Source: an uncultured cyanobacterium (lineage in GTDB: Bacteria > Cyanobacteriota > Cyanobacteriia > CACIAM-69d). From it: a DNA stretch of 46,179 nt. Location of the stretch: the NCBI GenBank assembly GCA_937883785.1, contig CALGDE010000124.1, positions 1 through 46,179 on the forward strand. The letters run 5' to 3'. Under the pieces are notes generated by a model, which saw nothing but the letters and a program-made list of their open reading frames with translations, was not told the origin of the DNA and ran no database searches. How positions within the stretch are numbered: position 1 is the stretch's first letter; each line of letters opens with the position of its first letter. Shown piece by piece: positions 26,171 to 35,283 of this stretch. Both the position numbers and the translations under genes were made by a program.

Positions 26171-26355
26171 GTAAGGGATTGGTTTCACCGGCTTGCCTGC
26201 CTTGCGTTTATGGTCTAGCGTGGGTTCTGGTTACTTTGCCCACATCCAAATACATCGGCATGGGGCAACAGTAGCTTTATTATTTTCGTCAAAACTGGGG
26301 CGGTTCCCTTGGCGATCAGCCGACAAAACCAAGCTTTTCGAGCGTTTTTGACTCC
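26171..26355. other. Intergenic region upstream of the LptD-like gene
   Basis: No gene is seen. The frame of the downstream gene is open for 27 codons before its ATG but contains no start codon. No promoter stands out by eye. Confidence 0.3.
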
Positions 26356-28977
26356 ATGACCTACCCGGCCCCACCGCCTGAGCTACCTCCCCAGATTACG
26401 CCTGCTCCCCAAGTGGTGGTGCAAACGCCGTCCGCCGCAGCTCGCCCAGAACCGGCTGCCCCTGCTCCCCTGCGCCAGGTCATTGAACAGCTCCCCCCAG
26501 CAAGGGCAGAGGATCTGGGACGCCCCATGGGTGTAGTAGATATTAGGGCCGTACGCGAGTCGGTGGGTGAGTCTGCGAGCTATCCCCTTAACGCGCCGCA
26601 AAGTTCAGCCTCCCAAGTCCTAACGGAAAGCGCCCCAACTTTACCGCCCCTTGGCAATCCCACCACCGAACAAGCGTCCACCCAAATATCCCCAGCGGGT
26701 GCGGCGGCGGCGGAAACGAACGGAAACGTCGATCGCGATACAAATAGAAGTCGTCTTAGCGGCGCATCCAGTGATGCGGGGGTAGACAGGGGCGCGGATA
26801 ACAGCGATCGCCCCACTCCTCCGTCAGGATCGGCTAATTCTCGTTTGTCCCGTGGAGCGTTGGAGCAGCGATCGCCAGGGACGGGGGCAAATACGCCCGA
26901 CGAAAGCCAGGAAATTGCCCAAAGTCCAGCTCAACGTTCCGTACAAAATCCAGCCCAAAATATTGACCAGCGATCGCCCTTTGAGCCGGAGCCTTTAAAT
27001 CCTGCCGACGAGCCTGTTCCCCCCGCACTGCCGCCCACCAACCGCCCACCAACGACGCGAGACGATAGCGAGCAGGCAGACCCCAACAGTACGGAGCCCA
27101 CGGGCACAGCGCCAAACCCTAATATCCAGCGGCTGGATTTGCCCACAAATTTAGCGGGAGCCGTGGAAGTGACGGCGGACCAGCAAGAATATGACGAAGT
27201 GCGCAATGTGGTCATTGCCATCGGTAATGCGGTGGTGCGATTTCAGGGGGCGGTGATTAGTGGCGATCGCATTCAACTTAATTTGAATAACCGTATTGCC
27301 CTGGCCGAGGGAGAAGTGGCTTTCAAGCGAGGGCAACAGCTGTTGCGCGGAGAGCGACTGGAATACAACCTGGTGCAGGGGGATGGGATTTTACTGGACG
27401 GTTATGGGGAAATTGACCGCACCACCTTGGCTCAGGATTTAGCCACTGGGCAGCCGGCGGTGGGAGCCTATAATCCAGCGTTGGATCGTCCCCTCAGCGA
27501 TCGCATTACCGGCAGTGATCCCTTAACAAATGTGCGCCAAAGGGGGCAGTTTGCGGTGGAAGTGGGCACTGGCGATGTGGGCATTGTGGACCCGCCGCCG
27601 GGGCAAACGGGGGAAGTGCAAAATTTTCGCTTTGAGGCGGAGCGCATTGAATTTGACCCCAATGGTTGGATTGCGGAAAATGCCCGACTAACCAACGATC
27701 CTTTTTCGCCGCCGGAGCTGGAGATTCGCACCCCTCGCCTTCGGTTTCGTCGCCTGTCGCCGTTGCGGGATGAGCTGGTGGCGGAAAAAGGGCGATGGGT
27801 AATTGATGATTCGTTTTCCTTTCCCCTAATTCCCTCCCGCACTGTCTTTGATCGCCGGGAGCAACCGCCAGAGCCCTTTAGCATTCGCTATGACGAAGAG
27901 GAGCGTGGAGGGTTATTTATTGAGCGTACGTTTACGATTTTGCGCACGCCCCAGTGGCGAGTGGATGTAACGCCCCAGTTCCATGTGCAGCGAGCATTTT
28001 TTGATAGTAATAGCGGCATATTTTCCCCCGATGCGTGGGGGGGCAAGGTGCGGTTGGCAGGAAATATTACGCCAAAATTGTCGATCGCGGGAATTGCGCG
28101 ATTTAGTAGCTTTGATTTTGATGAGTTTGACGATCGCTTTCGGGGGAGCCTGCGGGCGAACCAAATTATCGATACCCCCTGGGGTCCCCACACCCTAAGC
28201 GCTGAATATAGTTTTCGCGATCGCCTCTTTAACGGCACCTTTGGCTTCCAAACCATTCGCCGCAGTATTGGTGCAGTGCTAACTTCTCCGCAGATTCCCC
28301 TGTGGAACACCGGCATTACGTTGCAGTATCAGGGGGGCGTGCAGAATATTACCGCCCGAACAGACCGCCCATTTTTGCTAAAACCCATTCGCGACAACGA
28401 TTTAATTACGCTGGATCGAATTCAGGTGGGTGCCATTTTGCGGCGTAATTTCACTTTGTGGCAAGGGGAAACGTTGCCGCCCACTGCGGAAGAGGGACTG
28501 CGCTATACCCCTGCTCCGGTGCGCCCATTTTTGCGAATTGTGAGCCGGTTGCGGGCATTTTCCAGCAATTACAGCAATGGGGAATTTCAAAATACCATTG
28601 CTGGAACCATTGGTTTACAGGGGCAATTTGGTCACTTTTCCCGTCCGTGGTTTGACTACACCGCCTTTAATATTGCCTACCAACGGCGCTTTCGGAATGG
28701 GGAATCGCCGTTTTTATTTGACCGGGTTGGGGAGAACCAAGTTATTGGCTTTGGATTGACCCAGCAAATTTATGGACCGTTTCGAGTGGGATTTCAGGCA
28801 GCCTATAGCATTGACCGTGAAGAGATTTTGGACAGCAACTTTACTTTGGACTATAGCCGTCGCACCTTTGGCATTACCCTGCGGTTCAACCCTGAGCGGC
28901 AACAGGGGTCAATAATTTTCCGACTGACGGACTTTAACTGGAGCGGCAACGGCAGAGTCTTTGATGATGACTTTTAG
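26356..28977 (+). CDS. LptD-like outer-membrane protein (DUF3769)
   Basis: The 873 aa protein has three parts. Residues 1-265 are a Pro/Ala/Ser/Asn-rich disordered region. About 270-360 form an OstA/LptA-type domain (AVEVTADQQEYDEVRNVVIA, YNLVQGDGILLDGYGEID). From about 430 to the end is a beta-barrel with alternating aromatic residues (RLRFRRLSPL, the FRGSLRANQI region, YSRRTFGITLRFNPE). This is the cyanobacterial LptD equivalent that inserts lipopolysaccharide in the outer membrane. No signal peptide is visible after ATG 26356, which is odd for an outer-membrane protein. The proline-rich start may hide an unrecognised start. Confidence 0.88.
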   Translation: MTYPAPPPELPPQITPAPQVVVQTPSAAARPEPAAPAPLRQVIEQLPPARAEDLGRPMGVVDIRAVRESVGESASYPLNAPQSSASQVLTESAPTLPPLGNPTTEQASTQISPAGAAAAETNGNVDRDTNRSRLSGASSDAGVDRGADNSDRPTPPSGSANSRLSRGALEQRSPGTGANTPDESQEIAQSPAQRSVQNPAQNIDQRSPFEPEPLNPADEPVPPALPPTNRPPTTRDDSEQADPNSTEPTGTAPNPNIQRLDLPTNLAGAVEVTADQQEYDEVRNVVIAIGNAVVRFQGAVISGDRIQLNLNNRIALAEGEVAFKRGQQLLRGERLEYNLVQGDGILLDGYGEIDRTTLAQDLATGQPAVGAYNPALDRPLSDRITGSDPLTNVRQRGQFAVEVGTGDVGIVDPPPGQTGEVQNFRFEAERIEFDPNGWIAENARLTNDPFSPPELEIRTPRLRFRRLSPLRDELVAEKGRWVIDDSFSFPLIPSRTVFDRREQPPEPFSIRYDEEERGGLFIERTFTILRTPQWRVDVTPQFHVQRAFFDSNSGIFSPDAWGGKVRLAGNITPKLSIAGIARFSSFDFDEFDDRFRGSLRANQIIDTPWGPHTLSAEYSFRDRLFNGTFGFQTIRRSIGAVLTSPQIPLWNTGITLQYQGGVQNITARTDRPFLLKPIRDNDLITLDRIQVGAILRRNFTLWQGETLPPTAEEGLRYTPAPVRPFLRIVSRLRAFSSNYSNGEFQNTIAGTIGLQGQFGHFSRPWFDYTAFNIAYQRRFRNGESPFLFDRVGENQVIGFGLTQQIYGPFRVGFQAAYSIDREEILDSNFTLDYSRRTFGITLRFNPERQQGSIIFRLTDFNWSGNGRVFDDDF

Positions 28978-29017
28978 GTTGTCCCCCAAAATCAAAGGCA
29001 AAGAATTAATGCTAAAC

Positions 29018-29084
29018 GCCCCCCTGGGGATTCTTAAGGGACACTGTCCCTTAAGCGGGGGTTCGGGGGCAGCGCCCCTGGGCA
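29018..29084. repeat. Palindromic intergenic repeat
   Basis: A perfect 9-bp inverted repeat, CTTAAGGGA (29033-29041) and TCCCTTAAG (29047-29055), is flanked by C/G-rich arms (CCCCTGGGG on the left, GCGCCCCTGGG on the right). It resembles REP/MITE-like intergenic elements of cyanobacteria and may also stop transcription after the LptD-like gene. Confidence 0.6.
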
Positions 29085-29106
29085 GTAGAGACATTAAAAA
29101 ACACCC

Positions 29107-29649
29107 ATGATCAAAACCACATTTCAGAAAAACGCACTTCAAAAAAACGCACTTCAAAAAATCATTCAGAGCCTGCTGGGGGCGATCGCCACCGCCAGCG
29201 TCCTAACAATCCAGCCAGTACATAGCGATCCCCCGCCCATCACCGACAGCCCCATCACCGAAGAGCCCCTGTTTGATGATCCCGACTACGTAAAAGCCTG
29301 CGAATTTGCCGTCGATATTTCCGCCGGAGTGCTGGCGGGCAATCGATTCTACGGTACCTTCAGCTTTGGCGACGCCTCCTTAACCGGACAGGGGCAAGAG
29401 GTGATCACCCCCGAAGACGGGCTGAAAATTTCCATGTATTACCTGGGGCGCACCTACGAACACACGGACGATCGCAACTATCCCGACTATCCCCGCGTAA
29501 CGCTGCAGGACGGCAAAGTGGAGCTGGTGGATTTTTGGGTGGACCCACGCGATCGCGATATTTGGTGGACAGGGGTACCAGGCTGGGACGTGCAGCTTAC
29601 CCGAACCGACTGCGAAATCAAATCGTCAACCCAACAATCAGCGAAATAG
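29107..29649 (+). CDS. Secreted protein of unknown function
   Basis: The 180 aa protein has a signal peptide: a basic start, hydrophobic LLGAIATASVLTI, and a likely cleavage near residues 38-40. The mature part has AGNRFYGTFSFGDASLTGQ, PDYPRVTLQDGKVELVDFWV and WWTGVPGWDVQLTRTDC, with at least two Cys. The GTFSFD-SLTG layout resembles beta-sandwich extracellular domains in cyanobacteria; I cannot name the family. Residues 8-17 are a tandem KNALQ repeat coded by a 15-bp DNA repeat. A hairpin at 29738-29777 lies downstream. Confidence 0.8.
   Translation: MIKTTFQKNALQKNALQKIIQSLLGAIATASVLTIQPVHSDPPPITDSPITEEPLFDDPDYVKACEFAVDISAGVLAGNRFYGTFSFGDASLTGQGQEVITPEDGLKISMYYLGRTYEHTDDRNYPDYPRVTLQDGKVELVDFWVDPRDRDIWWTGVPGWDVQLTRTDCEIKSSTQQSAK
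29126..29155. repeat. 15-bp tandem repeat at the 5' end of the secreted-protein gene
   Basis: AACGCACTTC recurs at 29131-29140 and 29146-29155, embedded in two 15-bp units. It encodes KNALQ twice just before the signal peptide core. Confidence 0.8.
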
Positions 29650-29737
29650 ATACTCCCTTAACGCAACGTTAAACAAAGAAGGACCAAAAAATAACTCGGC
29701 ATCGCCGCCACTACTCGGTTCCGCGCTGGGTATTTTA

Positions 29738-29777
29738 AAAGCGAGAGATCTCCTAAATCCACGGAGGCTCTCGCTTT
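29738..29777. terminator. Long perfect hairpin, possible bidirectional terminator
   Basis: AAAGCGAGAG (29738-29747) pairs with CTCTCGCTTT (29768-29777), and CTCC/GGAG inside extends the stem. It is well placed to end transcription of the secreted-protein gene. The U-run is better on the minus strand. The rest of 29650-29991 holds no gene. Confidence 0.6.
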
Positions 29778-29991
29778 CATGCTGTTTACGCTCAAAACTT
29801 CGCCCCAATGAACCACAGTTGCGTAGCCCGATCTTCCCTTCAAGATTGCACTAAGCCGCATGGGAGCAACATCAAAATTGCATTAGACTGACGCTTAAGT
29901 TAAGCTTAGATTAAAGCAAAGTTAATCGAGATCTTTAACGGCATGGTGTTGTCGCTTAAGTCTCACTCACGGCTTAATGCCAGGAGGGTGT

Positions 29992-30180
29992 ATGAAAATC
30001 ACTCAAAATTCCACCACCGCCAGAGTTGATGGGCGATCGCTAATAGCAACCGGCAAAACGGTGCCCCATCCGATGGATCCCCAGGGGAGCTGCGATCGCG
30101 AGATGATTATGGTTTGGCGTGCAACCGGCGAATCCTATCCCAAGATGGAAGCTCACTGGGTTTACCGGGATGAACTGTAA
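29992..30180 (+). CDS. Small protein of 62 aa with a strong ribosome site
   Basis: ATG at 29992 is preceded by AGGAGG at close spacing, one of the best Shine-Dalgarno sequences in the window. The product begins MKITQNSTTARVDG and ends YPKMEAHWVYRDEL. It is soluble, with no Cys pair motif or membrane segment. A HIP1 site lies inside. A strong terminator follows at 30259. I do not recognise the family. The well-formed expression signals at both ends argue it is a real single-gene unit. Confidence 0.75.
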   Translation: MKITQNSTTARVDGRSLIATGKTVPHPMDPQGSCDREMIMVWRATGESYPKMEAHWVYRDEL

Positions 30181-30258
30181 CCCTGTCCGGTCCTTCTATT
30201 CGTTGCAACCAGGGACTATTTCGAGGCTCGAAATCTAGCCCCTGAGAGCCATCAAGAG

Positions 30259-30303
30259 CAAATCCCCCTCCACATTCGTGAAGGGGGATTTGTTGTTTTT
30301 TCT
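30259..30303 (+). terminator. Strong Rho-independent terminator
   Basis: CAAATCCCCCT (30259-30269) pairs perfectly with AGGGGGATTTG (30282-30292), followed by a T-rich run. It ends the 62 aa gene's transcript. The remaining sequence to 30492 has no gene. Confidence 0.9.
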
Positions 30304-30492
30304 CAGTTTTTATTTTGGATGGCTGTTTTTGCCTCGGATGGCTTTATAGATGTCAGTTCGACGGCAAGCCCCTTACCAAGGGGAAAAGCAGATTTGCGCT
30401 GATTTTGTGCCATTGAACTGACACTATTGAACTGACACTGACGTTGTGGGCGATCGCCAAAGTTAAGCCCAGTTTAAGGCAGCTTTATTGGA

Positions 30493-31074
30493 CTACGGTG
30501 CAGGGCAAAGGTCCTGTATTGGCTGCAAGATTTTCTCGAAGGCTCGTCCACGATGCCCTAATTTACGCTTTTGATCCTTGTCCATTTCAGCGAAGGTCAA
30601 CCCGGTTTCTGGCACGTAAAAGATTGGGTCATAGCCAAAGCCACCGCTGCCCGCAGGGGCGCGAGTGATTTCGCCAGGACATCGCCCTTCCGTTTCCAAT
30701 GCCACAGAGCCGTCGGGGCGGGATAGCACCAACGCGCAAATAAAGGCCGCCGAGCGATCGCCCCGGTCCCCCAACGCCGCCAATAATTTCTCAATGCGCT
30801 CCTGATCGGTTTTGCCATAGCGAGCTGAATATAATCCTGGAGCCCCATCCAGGGCATCCACCGCCAAGCCAGAATCATCGGCGATCGCCCATTGCCCCGT
30901 TGCGATCGCCACCTGGGATGCTTTCAGGCGGGCATTTTCCAAAAACGTTGTCCCCGTTTCCTCCACATCCAGCTCGGCAGGTTTTAATGTCAACTCCCAG
31001 CCAGAGCCCTCCAAATAGGACTGCATCTCCTTTAATTTTCCTGGATTTCCCGTAGCGACCACTAACTGAGTCAT
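30493..31074 (-). CDS. rdgB: XTP/dITP diphosphatase (RdgB/HAM1)
   Basis: The 193 aa protein has the family length and motifs: VVATGNPGKLKEM at the start, AIADDSGLAVDALDG and GSGGFGYDPIF. It hydrolyses deaminated purine nucleotides (XTP, ITP, dITP) to monophosphates so they are not incorporated in DNA or RNA. ATG at 31074. The EamA transporter gene lies 33 nt upstream on the same strand, so co-transcription is likely. Confidence 0.95.
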   Translation of the reverse strand: MTQLVVATGNPGKLKEMQSYLEGSGWELTLKPAELDVEETGTTFLENARLKASQVAIATGQWAIADDSGLAVDALDGAPGLYSARYGKTDQERIEKLLAALGDRGDRSAAFICALVLSRPDGSVALETEGRCPGEITRAPAGSGGFGYDPIFYVPETGLTFAEMDKDQKRKLGHRGRAFEKILQPIQDLCPAP

Positions 31075-31107
31075 AAATATGGTGATTTCCGCTAAAGATG
31101 GGCTTGT

Positions 31108-32181
31108 TTATACCCCTTTGTAACCGGCTTCGATATCTAGGGCGATGGGGCACGGTTCAGGCTCAGGTTCCAGTTTTTGCTGGTCCCGTTTTGCCTTTCG
31201 AAGCTGTTCGTACTGGGTGACCACAATGCCCACGAGGATAACGCCGCCGCCGATATATTGGGCGGTGGTGGGCAGGACGCCTAAGATAACGAAGGCGGAA
31301 AGGATGCCGGCAATGGGACCGAAGGAGCTGGCCAGGGAAATTTCACTAGCCGTTGATGCGCGCAGCCCCGCAAACCAGGACAGTTGCCCTCCCAGCACCA
31401 AAATGCCGCCGTAAATTAGCATCCACTGCCACAGGAACGGCGATGCCACATCAATAAAGTGTTTAGGGCCGAAAAGGATGGCAGCGGTGACGCCGAAGAC
31501 CACCGTAGAAATGGCGGTGCGTCCCACCATAAAAATGCCCAGGGGAATTTGGCGCAGGGCGTATTGACCAGCTAGGGACGCCAAAGCGCGGCTAATGGCA
31601 CCGATCGCCGCAAAAATTTCCCCCCGTCCTAATGTAAATCCCATGGCTTCGGTCATCGTTGGATCGGGCGGCGCTAACAGCAACGTTAGGGCAACGCCCA
31701 CAAGGGCAAGGGCCGCACCAAGTATCGTTAAAAATCCCACGCTGGATCCCAGCACCAGCACGCTGAGGGCAAGGGTTAAAGGCGGTTCCAAACGCCCAAT
31801 CAAAATGACGTTATTAACGGAGGTGATATCGAGGGCAGTAAAGGTGACAGCGGGACCGATCACTCCTGCGAGCAATGCCACCCCCAACAGCGCAATCCAA
31901 TCTTTGTTGGACAGTTTGGCGATAGTGGCGCAGTTTAGCTGGTTTTTATACAGAGGGATAACGATCGCCAACACCACCAGATTTGCCACAAACAGCACGT
32001 TGCAAAAGGAAATGGGGTTGCGTCCGTCCACCAAGTTGCCTTCTCCTATGTCGGTGATGCGGCGCACGGTGGGATTGGAGGCGGCGAAACACAAGGTGGC
32101 AATAAGCAGATAAGCCCGATTGGGGATGCGGGCAAAAATTTGGCTGATATTGGTGCCAAGGGTGGCAAGCCGTTGAGTCAT
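31108..32181 (-). CDS. EamA/DMT-family transporter
   Basis: The 357 aa protein has about ten hydrophobic segments in two halves, with SVNNVILIGRLEPPLTLALS in the first EamA repeat and GLRASTASEISLASSFGPIA in the second. These match the drug/metabolite transporter superfamily. Substrate cannot be told. The last 30 residues are charged and cytosolic. It lies between the SDR gene (18 nt upstream) and rdgB on the minus strand. Confidence 0.88.
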   Translation of the reverse strand: MTQRLATLGTNISQIFARIPNRAYLLIATLCFAASNPTVRRITDIGEGNLVDGRNPISFCNVLFVANLVVLAIVIPLYKNQLNCATIAKLSNKDWIALLGVALLAGVIGPAVTFTALDITSVNNVILIGRLEPPLTLALSVLVLGSSVGFLTILGAALALVGVALTLLLAPPDPTMTEAMGFTLGRGEIFAAIGAISRALASLAGQYALRQIPLGIFMVGRTAISTVVFGVTAAILFGPKHFIDVASPFLWQWMLIYGGILVLGGQLSWFAGLRASTASEISLASSFGPIAGILSAFVILGVLPTTAQYIGGGVILVGIVVTQYEQLRKAKRDQQKLEPEPEPCPIALDIEAGYKGV

Positions 32182-32199
32182 AGCATTTTGAACGTAAGG

Positions 32200-33114
32200 T
32201 TAATTTTGTGACGCACCTACGATTGTTTTTAACTTACGTTCGACGAAATCTGGTTGATAGCCCAGGTCAAAGGCGCGCTGACTGTTAAGGCTGGTGTCGG
32301 GAGATCGCGGTGCGGGCATGGTTAATTCCGCCTGCAATCCTGGCTGCACCTGGTCTAAAGGAATATCCAGCGCGATCGCCAATTTCTTGGCAAAGTCGTA
32401 GCGGGACAGACGCTCCGGTCCCCCTAAATGTAAACATCTCCGCCCCATTACCGGCTCCACGGTGTTTTCCCAAGCGACAACCAACCCTGCCGCCGCGTCC
32501 TGGGCGCTGGCGGGGGTGCGAAATTCGTCGGTGAATGCAAACAGGGGATCGGGCGATCGCAATTTTTCAATAAATCCCTGCAAAAAGCTGGCGGAGGTGG
32601 ATGGGGAAGCGCCAAACATTAGGGGCATGCGGCAAGTTTTTGCAGCGGGATGGCGATCGCTCACTGCCAATTCCGCTGCCACTTTTTGTTCCCCATAAAG
32701 ACATACGGGCGACACCGAATCTTCCTCAGAATAATTACCCCGCACACCATCAAAAACCAGATCCGTTGATGTGAATACAAAATCAATATTTCGGTCCGCA
32801 CATTGGGTGGCTAAATTAAGGGTGGCAGTGACGTTGATGCGGTGGGAAATATCGGAATTGATTTGGCACCAGTTGGGGCGGGCAGCGGCGGCGAGGTGAA
32901 ATACAGTGGTGGGTTGCAGTTGATTTAGGGCTTGGGCGATCGCTGTTTCATCGGTTAAATCCAGCGACAAAGTTTTCACGTTTGGAATGGCGATTTTCTG
33001 GCGATTATAGGTGCCAATTACGGTGCAAGACTCGCCTCGGTTTTGCACGAGCCACTGACATAAATTCCACCCTAGAAAACCGCTACATCCTGTGACTAAA
33101 ACCGCATGTTTCAT
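32200..33114 (-). CDS. NAD-dependent epimerase / dTDP-4-dehydrorhamnose reductase-like SDR
   Basis: The 304 aa protein begins MKHAVLVTGCSGFLGWNLCQ (Rossmann GxxGxxG) and has TVFHLAAAARPNWCQ, DFVFTSTDLVFDGVRG and the YGEQK active-site Tyr/Lys. This layout is typical of RmlD-like reductases in the extended SDR family. A role in sugar-nucleotide metabolism is plausible given the WecA-like gene nearby, but the substrate is not known. ATG at 33114 is preferred over a TTG at 33123. Confidence 0.85.
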   Translation of the reverse strand: MKHAVLVTGCSGFLGWNLCQWLVQNRGESCTVIGTYNRQKIAIPNVKTLSLDLTDETAIAQALNQLQPTTVFHLAAAARPNWCQINSDISHRINVTATLNLATQCADRNIDFVFTSTDLVFDGVRGNYSEEDSVSPVCLYGEQKVAAELAVSDRHPAAKTCRMPLMFGASPSTSASFLQGFIEKLRSPDPLFAFTDEFRTPASAQDAAAGLVVAWENTVEPVMGRRCLHLGGPERLSRYDFAKKLAIALDIPLDQVQPGLQAELTMPAPRSPDTSLNSQRAFDLGYQPDFVERKLKTIVGASQN

Positions 33115-33244
33115 GGTGAGCAATTCAGCTTAAATATTCAGCTTAAATTTACAGAACTGATGCAAAGTCTCCTTTACCAAGGGAGGAAGTCGATGCAACG
33201 TTTGTTTTTGGACTTAAACAGCATGTCTTGCGTAAGTCCTGATG

Positions 33245-33994
33245 TTAGTGGCTTTCCGTTAGCAAAACCGTGATCACCCGTTCCATCAGCCCCGCCATTG
33301 CCTGGCTGGCTACCCCAGCACCATTGCCATAGCAGGACCGAGCCCCCCAAGCCACTGCTGGCCAATGTCCCACTGGAGCGCCGCGATCGCCATCTAACTC
33401 GTCCCGATAGATCCACTCTTCGCCGCTGCGCCAGCCCACGGAGTCGCAGAATTTCTCGTAGTTGCCGCCGGTATGTTGCCACAGTTGCGCCTGGGCAGCG
33501 AATCCAAAGCGATCGCCACTCCAGTAGCGCCATAGATTATCCACAGTGCCCAAATCCACCGCCGGTAATCGCTGCCAGTCATCCGGGGCGATCGCTGCAT
33601 TGGCAGGCATTCCCACCGCTGCTGCCAATAGATCCCGCGTCATCCGATCCGCCTCTGCCCACTGTCCTAATCCCAAATATTGGTTCAACGGCGCGTAATC
33701 CAGCCCCACTTCCGATGCCAAAGGGTTAGCTTCAGCCTCGGGCGCTGGGGCAGGTTCGGCATAGGCGGCGGGTTCGTTTAATTTTTCGTTGAGGATTCCC
33801 AGCTGGTGATGGTGGGACTCGTGCCAACGTTGCAGGGTTTGTAGTTGCTGATCCAGTTGGTCAAAGCGTGGGAAATCATCTACCCTTTCGGCTAGGGTTT
33901 CGCGGGCGGTGGAATTTTTCGGAAAGCGACCGGCGATCGCCAGGGTAAAACTACTGCCCAGCGCCATTCCCACCAGTAGCCACAGCACTTCCAT
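33245..33994 (-). CDS. Membrane-anchored GUN4-domain protein
   Basis: The 249 aa protein has an N-terminal membrane segment (VLWLLVGMALGSSFTLAIA, residues 3-21), a coiled-coil-like linker (about 45-75), an Ala/Pro/Glu hinge, and a GUN4 core from about residue 97. GUN4 signatures are YAPLNQYLGLGQWAEADRMT, LPAVDLGTVDNLWRYWSGDR and FGFAAQAQLWQ with GNYEKFCDSVGWR. GUN4 binds porphyrins and stimulates Mg-chelatase. This form, with a membrane anchor, is probably a paralogue rather than the Mg-chelatase subunit. ATG at 33994 lies 2 nt after the stop of the WecA-like gene, so translation is likely coupled. Confidence 0.9.
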   Translation of the reverse strand: MEVLWLLVGMALGSSFTLAIAGRFPKNSTARETLAERVDDFPRFDQLDQQLQTLQRWHESHHHQLGILNEKLNEPAAYAEPAPAPEAEANPLASEVGLDYAPLNQYLGLGQWAEADRMTRDLLAAAVGMPANAAIAPDDWQRLPAVDLGTVDNLWRYWSGDRFGFAAQAQLWQHTGGNYEKFCDSVGWRSGEEWIYRDELDGDRGAPVGHWPAVAWGARSCYGNGAGVASQAMAGLMERVITVLLTESH

Positions 33995-33996
33995 GG

Positions 33997-35043
33997 TTAG
34001 GACGCTTTCGCCTGCCGCCACACCTGCCAGCTAATGTAGGTCAATACCCCAGTACCAGCGATCGCATAGGCGGGACCGCTGGGGATGCCGGAAAATGCCA
34101 GCGCCAGTGACCCCACCCATAGGGTTAGGGCATAAATAAATAACACCGTGGCGCGATGGGACAGGCCGGCGCTCAGCAAACGGTGGTGTAGGTGGCGTTT
34201 ATCGGCGCGGAAGGGGGATTTACCACTGCGTAGGCGATCCAAAATTACGGCGGACATATCCAGCAGCGGCACCGCCAAAATTACGTAGGGCAACACCACC
34301 GAAGTTACCGCCGCCGCCTTTACCAAGCCGATCGCCCCGACGCCTGCCAGGGTAAAGCCCATAAAGTAGGACCCGCCATCCCCCATAAAAATCTGAGCCG
34401 GGTTGAAGTTGTAGCGCAAAAAACCTAGGGCGGCCCCCGCCAACGCCGCCGCAATCAATGCCGCAGCGGGCTGTTCCATAAACAGGGACACCACCAACAT
34501 CACCACCGCCGAAATTCCCGACACCCCGGCCGCCAAACCATCCAGCCCATCAATCCAGTTCACGGCGTTGGTCATTCCCACCAACCACAGCACCGTAATG
34601 GGCAAACTAAATATCCCTAGCTGCACCAAGCCAATGCCAGGGATGGTCAAGAAATCAATACTTACGCCCACGTTCCAGCACAGGGTGGCGATCGCCGTTT
34701 GCAAAAACAGCCGTACAAAGGGGGACAGATTTAATAGATCATCAGCTAACCCCAGGGCAAACATCGCCAGCCCGCCAATGGTCACTCCCCAAATTGCAAA
34801 TTCCTGCGCTTGGGGTAACCATCCAAACGCCCCCAAACTCCACACCACCACCAGGGCAATTAAACATCCCAGAAAAATCGACACCCCACCCAGGCGCACC
34901 ATAGGACGGTCATGCACCTTGCGATCGCCAGGCAAATCCACCCGCCCGCTGCGCAGTCCGATGCGTTTTACCAGCGGCGTCGTCACCATCACGACAGCAG
35001 TGGCAATTAGAAAGGCTAGTAGATGATAGGGATAAGGAATCAT
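33997..35043 (-). CDS. WecA/MraY-family undecaprenyl-phosphate sugar-1-phosphate transferase
   Basis: The 348 aa protein has about ten membrane segments and the family's catalytic loops: GLADDLLNLSP (DD motif), MTNAVNWIDGLDGLAAGV, FMGDGGSYFMGF and ADKRHLHHRLL. It probably transfers GlcNAc-1-P or a related sugar phosphate from UDP to undecaprenyl phosphate and starts polysaccharide assembly. The HLHHR ending favours WecA-like over MraY. ATG at 35043. The GUN4-like gene follows 2 nt after its stop. Confidence 0.92.
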   Translation of the reverse strand: MIPYPYHLLAFLIATAVVMVTTPLVKRIGLRSGRVDLPGDRKVHDRPMVRLGGVSIFLGCLIALVVVWSLGAFGWLPQAQEFAIWGVTIGGLAMFALGLADDLLNLSPFVRLFLQTAIATLCWNVGVSIDFLTIPGIGLVQLGIFSLPITVLWLVGMTNAVNWIDGLDGLAAGVSGISAVVMLVVSLFMEQPAAALIAAALAGAALGFLRYNFNPAQIFMGDGGSYFMGFTLAGVGAIGLVKAAAVTSVVLPYVILAVPLLDMSAVILDRLRSGKSPFRADKRHLHHRLLSAGLSHRATVLFIYALTLWVGSLALAFSGIPSGPAYAIAGTGVLTYISWQVWRQAKAS

Positions 35044-35283
35044 ACCGAGGCGGGGGTAGAAGGCAGCAGCCTTGGTCAGCCAGAGTCTACTACATTTTTA
35101 TAGATGGCGAATAATGTTGGTTCACCCTGCGTCACATCTTAGGTTCAATCGCAGCCGCAATTCCAACGGCGACGTCGCAAATGTTACGAAGTCCGCTAAT
35201 TTCCAGCCGAATTACTAACGTCGCTCACGCCGCTACTGTGGCAAGTACGGTTTAGTTGTTGTTTAGTTCCTTCACCACAAACC

